Origin: Riptortus pedestris
Lineage: Eukaryota > Arthropoda > Insecta > Hemiptera > Alydidae
Direction of reading: 5' to 3'
Assembly (NCBI GenBank): GCA_019009955.1
Contig: CM032230.1
Span: 32,894,001-32,958,000 of the forward strand
DNA: 64,000 bases
Below, piece by piece: positions 25,294 through 37,132 of the stretch. Each line of letters starts with the position of its first letter. The stretch's first letter is position 1. A model generated the notes under the pieces. That model had not been told where the DNA came from. It was given only the letters and a program-made list of their open reading frames with translations, and made no database searches. Both the position numbers and the translations under genes were made by a program.

Positions 25294-25860
25294 AAAGTCC
25301 GTCACTCAGGGGTTGCGTTAACTAAGCTCATTTCCCACATATTGAAATGACACACTACTCTTCTCACCATTTGTTGTCTATTTCCAACAAAAAAAAAGAA
25401 ATTCGACGAGTAGGAGTGGGGTGACCCAATAAAACCGCACTTGATGACATCATCACTCTAGCTAATTTCATGTATATAACATAGTAACAATATTGTATAT
25501 ATTGTGTTTACCACATTGAATACAATATTGGTTATTTATGTTATAATAAGAAATTACATAATGTACTCTTTTTAAAGTACGATGACTAAAAGTGGGTGTT
25601 TAGTGTAGGCTGAAAACTAAGGGATGCCAATATCTCAGTTAATATTGAAGACAGAGAAAACATGTACATGTCAATATTTATAGGAAATTAAATTTTCAAT
25701 TTGGTTCTGTACAGTTTTCGATACGACGTACAATAAACTAGATATTTTGAATTCCTCCCCCTAACCCCAACCCCTCCTACTGGTCCGATTTTGGCAGTTA
25801 AAGAACTTGATCTTGAGTTTTGCATAAAACGTTTAAATATTGAATTGGGTACATTTTGGC
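25294..25860 (+). mobile_element. HINE-like element, 3'-truncated
   Basis: The left end AAGTCCGTCACTCAGGGGTT continues through the internal blocks (AATATCTCAGTTAATATTGA near 25,630; CCTCCTACTGGTCCGATTTT near 25,775) and stops near 25,860, just before the usual (AT)n position. No right hairpin is present. It follows the previous copy by about 90 bases. Confidence 0.78.
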
Positions 25861-26665
25861 TTGTTCCGGCATAACGTCTGCATGTATAATCAACGCATAA
25901 TTAAGTACAGCTAGCCTTGAAATTTTCAAATTTAATATTTGGGATTGATATAACGTTTAGTAGTATTGGTATAGCGTCTCCTTTTTTTCGAAATCGTCTT
26001 AGGGGAGGCTGTCTTAATGGACGGAAATACGATAAGACCAAAATTGGTCTGCCAGCTGGGAGTGGGTAAAAAGTCATGCTTTCTGATGACGTAGCATGCG
26101 CTCGGACTAACAAAGAAGGGAAGCGGCGTGTGAAAACTGTGAAGATATGACTTTCGTTGAGCGAAAGGAAAATTGGAAACCGGTAAAGCCTATAAATGCG
26201 GGCTTGTCAGCTGGAGATGCGGTTCTCAGAGTGGCGAGTAACGAGAATCGGATCAGCTGATGGCGGTGGTCCATTAGCGCTAATCGCCGCGACCTCTGCA
26301 GCCGATAGGGAGAAGTAGAAATGGAGAGTGGTCCTCTCTCTTCATATCTTAACTATGGCCTTTGCCAAGATTAAACCGTTTTCTCCTTCGTTCCTCCGTC
26401 ACGTTGCACAATGGAAGCAAGTTCTTACTGTCCTTTAATCAGAGCCTTTGTCCTCTCTAATCAATTCAGGAGTCCATTTAAAAGCAAATGGGGAAAACTG
26501 TCAAACGTTATGTAAAACAATTGTAGCTGAAGTTAGTTTCCTTCCTGAACAAACTGGCACACACCAATCAAACGTTCATACAACTAAAATAAGTTCTTTT
26601 GAAATTTAATTTACCAAGTGTCCAATGTTTCATTATTCAAGAAGGATTCTACGAATTCAAGTGAA

Positions 26666-26666
<1 letters not shown>
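25861..26666. other. GC-richer, unassigned segment
   Basis: Between about 25,960 and 26,420 the sequence is markedly less AT-rich than the rest of the window. It contains CCTATAAATGCGGGCTTGTC near 26,190, which could be a TATA-type promoter within a solo LTR or other element, but I could not find terminal repeats or a primer site. A 70-residue reverse ORF has no motif. Confidence 0.35.
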
Positions 26667-26719
<53 letters not shown>

Positions 26720-27744
26720 ACCTCTGTCTGTAGATTGCAATTTTTCGCGAAATTTCACTATAACTTTTCGTTTCACATGTCATAGACACCATAACTGCAT
26801 TTTGTTTCTTTCGTGTATGTTTGTTACCTTTTCACGCATAAACGGCTGAACCGAATTTTATGAAACTTGGTATGTATGTTACTACTAACCCAACTTAGAC
26901 TTTAGGCTATATTGTTATCCTCTGAGATGAACAGGAGTGGGGATTATATGGGAAGCCAGAAATTAAAAATAGCAATATTTCGTTTCCTATTGGTTTTACG
27001 GCAAATATAAACATGACAAAAGTTGTTTATTTTGTTATTTAGAGTAACTTTTGTTATATACACTTTTTTCGTATACCGAATTATAAACGAGATATACGCT
27101 AAAACCTATAGCGGAAGTGAACAATTTTATTTGGAACAAAAGACCCAACCGAAATAAATAAAACTCGGTATATGTATTAGCACTAACGCTTTCATTATAA
27201 CAAGCCATACCAACATTTCTAGGGACGGGCAGGAGTGGGGGTTATGAGGTAAGCCAGAAATTAAAAATAGCGATATTTCGTTTCCTATTGGGTTTTCAGC
27301 AAATATGAACATAACAAAAGTTGTTTATTTAGTTATTTAAATTAACTTTTTTTTTTTTTACATTTCTCCAGGAACAATGTGTGAAGCAAGTAATTTGCGT
27401 AGAAATATTAATATGCTCAACAATTCATTCCTATTTGAACTATCAGGTACCTCAGCTGGAAAAATTAATTCAAATCAATGTTAATATTTTGTCCTTAATA
27501 GCTGAAATCTATACATAATGCACAGGAGACGGAAAATATGACAATTTGGAGGACAGTGAAGACTTACATAAAAAATTAATTTTATTATTAACAAATGCCA
27601 ACAACGGGTATTAACCCTAAACACTGGGACGGGTAAATGTCAAAATATTGCGCTAAGTAAAGCCTTGCTAAAAAAATACCATCACCATTCAGTCACAAAT
27701 CAATTCCCGGGCGAAGCCGGGTATCTGAGCTATTAATTTATAAA
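26667..27744 (+). mobile_element. Non-autonomous Helitron
   Basis: The 5' end is TCTATATATAT after an A, matching the TC start and A-T insertion site of Helitrons. The body has the phrases AAACGGCTGAACCGAATTTT and GAAACTTGGTATGTATG, which are common in arthropod Helitrons. The 3' end has a GC hairpin CCCGGGCGAAGCCGGG at about 27,709-27,724, followed by TATCTGAGCTAT, close to but not a perfect CTRR terminus. The interior contains an approximate 0.3-kb duplication (26.93-27.06 kb versus 27.23-27.35 kb, both with AGCCAGAAATTAAAAATAGC). It encodes no Rep/helicase and is therefore non-autonomous. Confidence 0.8.
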
Positions 27745-28875
27745 AATCCATCGCGTTTATGATGTATGAAGTACTATTCTTCGACTTCCCGACCAAAGCT
27801 TAGCTAAGGGCATCTTTCATGCAGATATTGATTCTTGGAAATTTCCATTTTTGGTTATTTGATCCTCATACGCACCAAACGTAATTATAAGGCAATCTCG
27901 TACGGAGGTATTGTAATAAGATGAAATACCCGAAAATTAAGGTCCTTTGTGTCGTAAATATATATCGTATGTGTGCTTACCATTGTCATTGTAGGACAAG
28001 AGACTGACCCAACATACTATTCAGTGCGGTAGCAGTTAGGATCTACTAATTATGATACCCTGGCCTCATTTGGCGCCTTCCATGGTACCAATATATAATT
28101 TCGGAATTGTAGCTATAGTTTTTTTTTGACCCAGGATGGCTATACTTTGAAATAATTTTTACCTTTTATAAAATGAACTGATACCTCAAACCCCCATACC
28201 CAAATTAATTTAAAAATCCTATCTCTAGTTCCTGACCTACATACATAATGCCTAGTCATAGTTCCTGTCCTGTGGTACATAATGCTTATCAATTTAAAAA
28301 AATATATATATATTTCCTCATCAAAATTTAACAAAATAAATTTAAATAAAATGTATTAAATACGAAGTGTAATAAATAATTATTACGTAAAAATACTAAA
28401 GTAGATAATTATTTTTGAACAAATACCCATTAAAATCTCAAAATATTGATAAAAAAAAGGTGTGATGAATGTTCCTGGTGACCTTTTTCATCGTGTACCA
28501 ACTTCCCCACGCTTATGGATTTGCTGCTTTTTAAAAATAGAACTTTAAAACGTTAAACTTTAAAAGTAACAAACTCTTATAACAAGTTGGTACACGTAAC
28601 ACAACTTACACAGTAGCTTGAATTTTTCAAATTGGAACATATGTTAATTAACAGGGGTCGATTTGTAGAACTCGTTGACTCCCAAAATCAGTTTTCTTTT
28701 ATGTCGACTCCTGGGAAACCTTTTTCGACCTCACGGGGATCGATATCGACAACTTTGGGAATATTGGCTCTAGTCACTGAAATTCTTATTTAAAAATCAT
28801 GTACCGTACAAATAAATGCTATCAGGGAAATTTCTTTTCTTATCAATTAATTTTATAACATTGTTTATCTCTCCT

Positions 28876-28935
<60 letters not shown>

Positions 28936-30452
28936 TGAGCAGTTGAAAAATCACACGATATGCATAAGGCTCTTATTAAGGAAGAAACACATAATTGTAG
29001 GTGAAATGAGATATATTTTTCACTTCATGACCATGTTTTAGTATAATGGCAGAACTCTGTATGATTGTAATTAGGTTATGTTCTTTAGTGTATCGTTTCT
29101 CCTTGTAAATAGATCTTTACTCCTCGAACTTAAATTAACGTAAACATAGATTTCTACTAAGAAACGTTTAGCACAAAAGGCCATGAAGGACTACGGGCTG
29201 TCTGTTGTCGGATAGAGGTCAAGTGGTCCCTTGCATTGCTGCTTCGTTGTTCTTGTAGTCGTTATGATGCTGAAAATGAACAGGGGTAGCAATTGGCAGC
29301 ACTGCCTCGAAGACTGGGAACTGCTCAGTCAAATAAACTGATGGCTAACCTGGTTAGATTCTATAGCCTCTAAAACACTTACCCAGATCTTGACTAGCTA
29401 ATAGGACGCAAATCCTATAAGAAGATATGCAATCATGAAATTTCGAGAGAGAAATGGATTTCTTTAGACAGCACATGCGTGATGTGAATTCCACGCAACT
29501 TCAGTACTTGTGGATTGTAGAAGCCCATTTTCTAGAGAATGGTGCATACATGGGCCTGAGGAGCATTACCGTGACACTCACAAAGCCTCCTGGTAGGCCA
29601 GGGCTATAAAATATAATTACTGCGCAAGAGTCGTGCGCGGGGGTCGTCGACCTCTTCCCCAGCTCTGCCTCGTCTCTCTTCGGCTAAGATCGCCATGTTC
29701 CGCACCATTCGCTCCTCTAATAGACCAATTATTAGGAAAGGAAAAAAAAATATAATATAATGCACGTTCGAAAACTAATCGGAAACTCGCATGGTATCGG
29801 ACAACAGAAGTACCGCCTCCCAACAATATAGATGTGCTCATGAGGTGTCTTAATAATCCTGGTCTATGCCAAGTATATCGATTCATGAGATAACGTGTGT
29901 TCTTATCGACTAAGCTCGTCAGTGACGTCTCAATTGGGAAGACCTCATTAAAACCCCTGGTTGGAAGCAAGTACCCAAATGATCGGCATCTAAAGACGAA
30001 TTAGAAAAGTCGTAGTAAGTATTATGTGTCCAGCCCCACTAGTTCCGTTTGAAAAGGAAAGAAATAAGTTCGTATCACCCAACATAGGTTTAATTTTAGA
30101 AGTAAAAGCTGATTTTTTTTTTTTTAACCTTTCCCAAAAAACCTAATTCTTTAAATGGACTACTTACAGGAGTCATTTAAATAGACCAAATACGGTTTAC
30201 GTACAGGTACATGTTACCTGGGGATTTCCCTTTTACCGACAATGCTCTACGTTTGGCCTGATAACTAATGCAAAATAAAATTTGGCTGTAGTAAGGAGAA
30301 CCAAAAAAAAAAATTTCTTGCGTGAGTAGTGAGCCTAATAATATAGAGACATTGAAATATTAGGAATCCTAAATGAATATTTAGTGATAAACATAACTTA
30401 TCAGTTAACGCAATTAAATGGTTTTCATTACAACAGTGAAAACTTAAAAATA
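27745..30452. other. Gene-free stretch with (CA)n tract
   Basis: No coding region is supported. A (CA)n microsatellite lies at about 28,878-28,931. The region 29,200-30,000 is less AT-rich and includes a 117-residue reverse ORF (29,617-29,970) with an Arg-rich C-terminus and no recognised domain. The repeated GCGCAAGAGTCGTGCGC near 29,621 is a local imperfect palindrome of unknown role. Confidence 0.4.
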
Positions 30453-31102
30453 AAAGTCAGTCACGCAGGGGCTGCGTAAACTAAGCAGACTTCCCATGTG
30501 AAGTTTTACAATAGAGAAATCTCCATACTGGTAACACAATACAAGAAATCTTTCAGTTAATTAAAATAAATTTCCAACTGAAACGGCTTCTGAATTGTAA
30601 GAATAATTTATATTTTAATAACTCAAATTTTAGTAGTACAAGAACTAAAGAAGGGGGGGGGGCGGATGAACAGAACGTATTTGCATAAATCTTGCAAAGT
30701 AATGAAGGTAAGGTAAGGTTAGAAACAACAGGTAAGGTTAGAAGAAGCCTCCCCTTCAGGCTCCCACCTGAGCCGACGGAAATGGCCGACCTAATCCGAA
30801 CTATACCCGACCACATACAACATAAAAATGCAAATATCTCAATTAATATTCAAGATAGAGAATAAATGTATATAACAATATTTATAGTCAATTTAATTTG
30901 CAATAAGATTGATTCTATACAACTTTTTGATCCGACGTATAGTAACGGAGATATATCGAATTTTCGAAAATTCTCCCCTCTAAAACCCCCCCTCCCACTG
31001 GTCCGATTTCAGCCGTTAACGAACTTGATCTTTGTTTTTACATAAAACGACTAAATATAGAGTTTGATACCGATCAAAATTGCGACCGCTAGAGCGGTAA
31101 AA

Positions 31103-31182
<80 letters not shown>

Positions 31183-31328
31183 CATATATATATATATACA
31201 GTTTTGAACGGACTTCATTTTCGTCATGTACTAGGTAGGATCGATGGACATTTGAAGAAAAATTTTGAAAATTCCGTCATGAGTACAACCTCAATAGCTG
31301 ATTTCCCTTAAGGGAAATCTACTAAAAG
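30453..31328 (+). mobile_element. HINE-like element, full length with long (AT)n
   Basis: Complete from AAGTCAGTCACGCAGGGGCT to hairpin TTTCCCTTAAGGGAAA and CTACTAAAAG. A segment at about 30,700-30,820 (GCCTCCCCTTCAGGCTCCCA and following) differs from other copies and occupies the position where the 50.4-kb copy has a GC-rich CGCCCGCCAGAGC block. The internal palindrome CCGCTAGAGCGG sits at about 31,086, directly before an (AT)n tract of about 90 bases (31,107-31,197). Confidence 0.88.
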
Positions 31329-32173
31329 GTCTGTCTGATATTTCGTGGCAGAATAATATTACTGTTCTTTTATGATCATGTTAATAAATCTTCTATAAAA
31401 ATTAAAGCTCCAAGGTTGGTTAGTTTTTTGACTTCTTAGATTAATAGCATCACTGTACTCTATGTTGTCCAACATACAAAGCTCTGCAATATTCTCAAGA
31501 ATACTAACTTGAAATCAGGCCAGTTATAATTCAACCATTTAATAGACTTTTTACATAACTCGTTGCTTAAATTCATCGCAATCCTCACTCCATCTACCTA
31601 AGGATCGTTCTTTAATTTCAACTCATACCTTGGCTTCCTGTCGTTCATACGCGATACGTTTAATTAACTGGGGGGGGGGACCTTTTTCGATCGATCCCTG
31701 ATTAATCTATTAACCTAACAATACCACGTAAAACTCCTAAAGACCTCGCCAACGTGATTTGCTTCTTCCTTCCAACAGGTGTTGGCTAGGCGGACTTTCT
31801 TTTAAAACACGCCCAAACCAAACATCCTTTTGCGAGATATTTATATGAGTTAATGACAGAAAAACGTAAAACACGAGAATACGTTGCCTCTACGTTCGCG
31901 TCATTTATGAATCTGAGTGTTATCAAAACAGTGTAAAAATTTTAGACGATCGACTAATAACCGAACCAGGAATACGTTTTTGTTTTTCATTAATTTTCTA
32001 AAACCCACACACGTTTTTGCTTCAATTACCCCATGAAAAAACTTTCTGCATTTCAACAATTTTATAAAGGAAAAATGCGTAAAATAATAATACAATAAAT
32101 AATTGTCTAGGAAGTGGATCAGAGAAAAAAATAAATTCTCTGACATAGCGTTGACCATAAATAAGAGAAAATA
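31329..32173. other. Unassigned sequence
   Basis: No feature supported. A 94-residue reverse ORF (31,901-32,185) reaches into the next HINE-like left end and has no motif. Poly-G near 31,672. Confidence 0.35.
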
Positions 32174-33096
32174 AAAGTCCGTCAAGCAGGGGCTGCGTTA
32201 GCTAAGCAAATATCCCACTTGAAGTTTTTCAATAGAGATATTCAGACTACAGAGCCGAACTGTTGCGGTAACGGCCCGAACTAGCTCTTGACGGAAACTC
32301 ACGACTAGACCCGAAGTTAGCCGATCTCATCTCTGAAGCTGAAAACAGAAAAATGCAAATATATCGGTTAATATTCATGATACAGAATACATGTATATAA
32401 CACTATTTATAGTAAATTTAATTTTCCATACGATTGTTTCTATACAATTTTTCGATCCGACGTATAATAACGGAGATATTTCGAAAATCCTCCCCTTTCC
32501 ATTGGTCCGGTTTCAGCCATTAACTAAATTAATCTTTATTTTTACATAAAACGTTTAAATATCGAGTTTGGTAACAATCAAACGAAAATTGCGACCACTA
32601 GAGCGTTAACAGATATATATATTCCTTTGCACATTACCCATGCACAAAGGGCGTACTATTACAGTATATAACATGTATGTTCATAATACATCTTGTTTTG
32701 AGTTTTGAGTACAAGAAATGATGTTCATAAATTTGTTCTTGAGATTAAAAAAAATAAAATAAAAAGAAAACAAAACAAAAAAAATGAAAAAAAAAATAAA
32801 AATAAATAATATACATAATAAAACAACAAACAATCAAAGTGATGAAAAATTAGTACGGATAATAAGAAAAATCGAAACAATCAAATAACATGTTAATTTA
32901 ACTTCATTAAGAAAGTTATGCCACTCATTCTAATGCATTATTCTTGATGTAGGCGTAAAAAGAAAAATAATGAAAGACTTAATACATATATTATTTTTTA
33001 AGTACGGTGTTTTAAACGTCCGCTGTTTCTATTAAGGTTTTAGAAAAATGCCTAAATACTAATGGGTATTTTTTAAACAAACTCTTTAAATCCATT

Positions 33097-33167
<71 letters not shown>

Positions 33168-33288
33168 GAACGGACCTCATTTCGTCATCTCCTGGGTAGG
33201 ATCGATGGACATATGAAGAAAATTTTCGAAACTCGCGTCATGAGTATGACCTCAATAGCAGATTTCCCCTAAGGTAAATCTGCTAATA
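32174..33288 (+). mobile_element. HINE-like element interrupted at the (AT)n site
   Basis: The left end AAGTCCGTCAAGCAGGGGCT and the middle (to GCGACCACTAGAGCGTTAAC near 32,600) are normal. Just after the first few AT repeats comes about 460 bases of unrelated A-rich sequence (32,625-33,090), then a long (AT)n tract (33,101-33,162) and the right-end module with hairpin TTTCCCCTAAGGTAAA and CTGCTAATAG. The foreign segment therefore lies inside the microsatellite. No target duplication could be recognised because the flanks are AT repeats. Confidence 0.82.
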
Positions 33289-33349
33289 GACATGGACAGG
33301 ACCCCTGTTGAGGGAGAATAAAGATATATGTTCTTAAAATATTATCAGC

Positions 33350-33523
33350 TGGTACCCTCGGAACTACAAGAGGAAGAGAGGAAGACCGCCTACTCCATGG
33401 GACTTGGAGATGAGGACTACATGTGGCGGGGCAACATGGCAGAGAATTGATGAACAAAGATAAGAATGGAAGAGACTTGGAGAGGAACACTACTTGGCCA
33501 GGATTAAATCTGAAATAAATTAG
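33350..33523 (+). pseudogene. LINE ORF2 C-terminal fragment
   Basis: A plus-strand frame from 33,371 reads RKRGRPPTPWDLEM, continues to a TWQRIDEQR stretch with one in-frame stop, then EWKRLGEEHYLARIK and a final stop at 33,521. The RGRPxTxW and W(K/R)xLGE(E/A) blocks are typical of the C-terminus of non-LTR retrotransposon ORF2 downstream of reverse transcriptase. The reverse transcriptase and endonuclease are absent. It lies about 60 bases after the end of the HINE-like copy. Clade not assigned. Confidence 0.75.
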
Positions 33524-33660
33524 CAGATCTTCGCACACAAAAAATCAAAAAGAACTCAAAAGACCTCAAGTTGAAGTTGTACTAGAATTATTCAAATAAA
33601 AAAATGTGCTGTATCATCACAATCTGAAATATTTATTCATGTACAAATAAAGGTTTTTTT

Positions 33661-33704
<44 letters not shown>

Positions 33705-34433
33705 CGAATTAATTAAATATTAATTCTAAATTTTTGATTCCATCAATTAAGTATAATAATAACTCGTATAATTTATAGTAGCCACTGAATAAATAATTCA
33801 ACCCTTAGACGGAGTACCTCGGAATTGCTATTCTAGAGGCCAAATAAAATTAATTTTCACACTTTCTATGATAAAACTTTCAGAAGCCCCTTTATAAAAC
33901 CTGAGTCAGAACTTTTCTAACACCTTAAAACTTCTCCTGTTAGTCAAGATTCCCTTGGTGCTTGGGTAGTTAATTTTGTTCAAACTAAGTTTGCTGAAAT
34001 TATTTATTTTTTAATTACTTGACTTTCTTAATTAAAATGAACTGTATAAATAATCTCATTCAAAAGATATCAAAAAGGTTCATTTAATTATGAGAAGTCC
34101 TGATTTTCTAAAACAAAGAAAATTACATGAATTTTATTCCTTGAAATATTTTTATTACTATTTTTCAAATCATCAACGTTAACAAAACACATGCATGCAC
34201 ACATCCACGCGCGAACGCACACACACACACACACACCCAGAATAAAATAATTGCCAATTTTCTGATAGTAATCACTATTATTATGGTCGTTAGGAAGATG
34301 TAATGTATGATCTACGTGATTTACGAAAATTACTCATTGCCTTCTTCAATGACGCACTGAAGTCCATCTAGGTTATTTTTGGTGATTTACAGACGAATTC
34401 CGTTAACTTCAGAATCCATGAATCCGCAAGATA

Positions 34434-34477
34434 GAGGAATCTTTTATGATAGAGACCGATGTCATAAAAGATTCCTC
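34434..34477. repeat. Perfect 16-bp inverted repeat, 12-base loop
   Basis: GAGGAATCTTTTATGA at 34,434-34,449 is the exact reverse complement of TCATAAAAGATTCCTC at 34,462-34,477. There is no T-run or other feature to make it a terminator, and its role is unknown. Confidence 0.85.
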
Positions 34478-35389
34478 CAAGTTGTCTTGCGCCCTGAAAA
34501 TGCCCTAACTGTTTTTTCTTCAGTATAAACATGAACATTGTGAGGTAGCAAAACGTACATTTACGTCCCCCACTAAATCAGGTATTAACATTATTTTATA
34601 ATTGTGTTTTTTATGTTTCTCTGGTTGTGTGTCAAGATGGTCCCTTGGTTTCAATTGCAGGTCGGGTTTGGGGTTTGTGTAGTGTTATCAGGAATAAATC
34701 AAAGGTTTCGGGTAAAAGTTGTAAGCGGTTTCCAAGACAAGTATCAGTTTAAGATACCAAATTTTAGATTTCGGGGGGATCGGAATGCCTTTAGCTGTGT
34801 TACTGAGGAGCTAGGTAGTTACCTAGTCAGTTGACGTACTTCCTTTTTAGGTTTTCATTAATTTTCCATGTTCTTAAAATGTTCCAAGAGGGACAGGTGT
34901 CCTTGAAGGAAGCTGTAGACAACTTATCAAGTTATAGATTGAAGTAGGAATAGCAGTACAGGAAAGATCAGGGAGGAATGGAATATGAGGAGTAGAAATA
35001 GAAGAGGGCTAAGGATTCTTCCTTGCGGTACGCCAGCAAGCTTAAGAATGACTGGGTTAGAACAGGACAAGAGAAAGCTTCAAATAACCAATTAGATATG
35101 TAGGTCTTAGTTATGACTAAATGTGGAGATGGAAGGATACGAATAAGTTTAAACTACAAACCGTGGAGCCACTCTCGACCTAAAGCCAGAATTCCATGTG
35201 TCAAGGATACACCAGAGCAGTACAGTTTAATCTCAAAGAAAAAGGAAAATGTGTCTAAAAATACAAGTGGTACAGATGGATGGTGGAGTAGAATCGGTAG
35301 AAGTCGAACTGAGACTGTTTAAGGACACAAATCACCGAACAACTCACTAGTAATATACATAATATTTATGTCAAAGCTGAACACTTTGT

Positions 35390-35520
35390 TGTAATAGATA
35401 TTATGGCAAAGTTTTAAACAGGCCTTTCTTCGACAAAGAATTATTTTTTGAACGAGAGCTCTATCATCAGTGTCAATTACATTTTGGCTGATCCAAGGCT
35501 GGTCATAGTAGGATTTACTA
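35390..35520. repeat. Possible foldback-family fragment
   Basis: AACAGGCCTTTCTTCGACAA, a decayed middle, GAGCTCTATCATCAGTGTC and a TTACATTTTGG stretch follow the order of the 10.8- and 23.0-kb foldback sequences (AGGCC...GAGCTCCATCTTCAGTGCC). Divergence is high. Confidence 0.4.
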
Positions 35521-35802
35521 CTGCATTTAATGTACAATGAATAATGCTTAAGGTTTTTTTATAGTTTGAGAAAAAAAAATATAGCTTTCAGAAACTTCTA
35601 GAAAAACTCATGCTTGTCTATCCTTGTCTTATGTGGTTGTCGGTCAGATATATTTTAAATGAATCATCAGCTTGCCGACATTTCGCAAAATGTATTGCCA
35701 TTTTCAAAGACTGCATTTGTTTTTTTCATAAAATGAATGTGTGTGTGTGTTAAACAATACTACAAATCATATTACTTAATAAACATATTATTAAATTCTT
35801 TA

Positions 35803-36560
35803 ACGAACCGGAATATCAGAGCTGGCTTAGTCCATTGCTCTACATCCTCTTCTGTAGTGACATCCCGCAGGTGAAACATTCTGTGTTAGCTACGTTCGCA
35901 GACGACACACTCCTCCTCACTCAAGACGAAACTCCAAACACCTCCATTTTCAAACAGCAGCCGACCAGGCTTCAAGATATTTCAAGAAGTGGAACCTCTC
36001 GTTAAACCTGAAAAACGTAGGAGAATATTTCACGGACGTTGACTTTTCTGAACTGATAATCGGCCCTCACTCAATTCCTTGGACTCCGAAGGACCAGAGC
36101 ATCCGCTATCTCGGAGTACATTTTGACACGTGACTTACATGGTGCCATCATATCCACATTAAATTGTAACAAGCACGCACATGACACTTCAATAAACAAA
36201 AAATACACCACTGAAACTGACTTGCGCAACAATACCGGCTGGGCATCAACACATACCGAAAGAGACTCCAGACGTTCCAGAGCAAAGTACTTCGGATACC
36301 GGCAAATGCTCCCTGGTTAGTTAGGAAAAGCCAAATCCACAGTGAATTGGAGGTTGCTTCTATTCGAGTTCATCTTCAACAACTTATAAGAAAATATCAT
36401 GCCTCCCTTCCCATGTCAAGTAGATCCACCTTTATAATTTAGGTACAACTACACAAGAACGACTTCGTCCAAGGTTTTATAAAAATATAATAATTTTGTA
36501 ACAATTTGAGTATAATATCAATGTATTGTTCCAAAATAAATTTTCTTTCTTTCTTTCAAA
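35803..36560 (+). pseudogene. Jockey-like LINE ORF2, RT to C-terminus, broken
   Basis: This is a 5'-truncated non-LTR retrotransposon. Frame 1 has the RT catalytic block with LSPLLYILF and FADDTLLLTQ (the FADD motif) at about 35,826-35,935. After a frameshift, FKKWNLSLNLKN (about 35,980-36,015) and IRYLGVHFDT (about 36,100-36,130, with a stop at 36,132) follow. After further breaks, a C-terminal block reads RLGINTYRKRLQTFQSKVLR then NAPWLVRKSQIH to a stop near 36,438. The APW(Y/L)VRNxxIH C-terminus without RNase H is typical of the arthropod Jockey clade. The element ends in a short UTR with AATAAATTTTCTTTCTTTC. At least three lesions make it a dead copy. Confidence 0.85.
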
Positions 36561-37132
36561 TTCTTTAAATTCAAAAGCTCTTTTACAAAGAAATAATGTG
36601 ATTAATATTTCCTTTCGTAAACATTCCAAAGCTTTGAAACAATACACGTTTGGAAATGTGCCTACCTGTGAGAGGAGGTCGACCATCCCAGCCGTTGACA
36701 AAAGCAGCCATGATTTGCGGCATTCTAAAGAGATGCGAAACCATTCAAATGGCATCATGCGGGCTCGAGCAAACACTCTGTGCGTCCAGTGATAACTCAT
36801 ATGACAATGATAACAGTGAGTTGATTGTAACCTCGGGTACACACACGACAACACCGATTCGGCGTTGTACCTTTGTACCTATCTACTTCCAGCTTATAAT
36901 GGGCTCGGTGGACCGTGACAAGATCGTGATCAAACACAAAATGATCTCGTGCTATACATCCTGACTGGTTCCACAAGGTTGGTCTGCCCCTCACACTATT
37001 TCCAATCAGTTCGGGCTGATACATTCGGATGATTCGATTTCATAAGGGCGTGCTAGTACATCCGTAGGCCAAAAGGTGAAACGAGAGTACTGTATACGGT
37101 CTTTCGGTAATTCATACGGTATTTAATATAAA
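36561..37132. other. GC-richer unassigned segment with overlapping ORFs
   Basis: Several overlapping ORFs of 75-125 codons lie on both strands at 36,477-37,024. None has a recognised domain, and the longest reverse frame runs through the Jockey 3' UTR. The base composition is less AT-rich than average, so a decayed coding repeat is possible, but nothing can be named. Confidence 0.4.

Larger units (their letters stand above)
33524..35802. other. Mostly unassigned, with one perfect hairpin
   Basis: Contains (AT)n at about 33,665-33,702, a (CA)n stretch near 34,215-34,240 and a 16-bp perfect inverted repeat at 34,434-34,477. Between 34,600 and 35,330 several ORFs of 60-76 codons occur in slightly GC-richer sequence. 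No domain is recognised, but decayed transposon coding sequence is possible. Confidence 0.4.

Noticed and set aside
31107..31328. 5-bp AAAAG target duplication for HINE-like copies
   Set aside because: AAAG precedes many left ends and follows many right ends, but it does not vary between sites, so it is more likely part of the element.
36477..37024. Overlapping ORFs as host genes
   Set aside because: Several frames on both strands, no motif, and the longest crosses a LINE 3' UTR.
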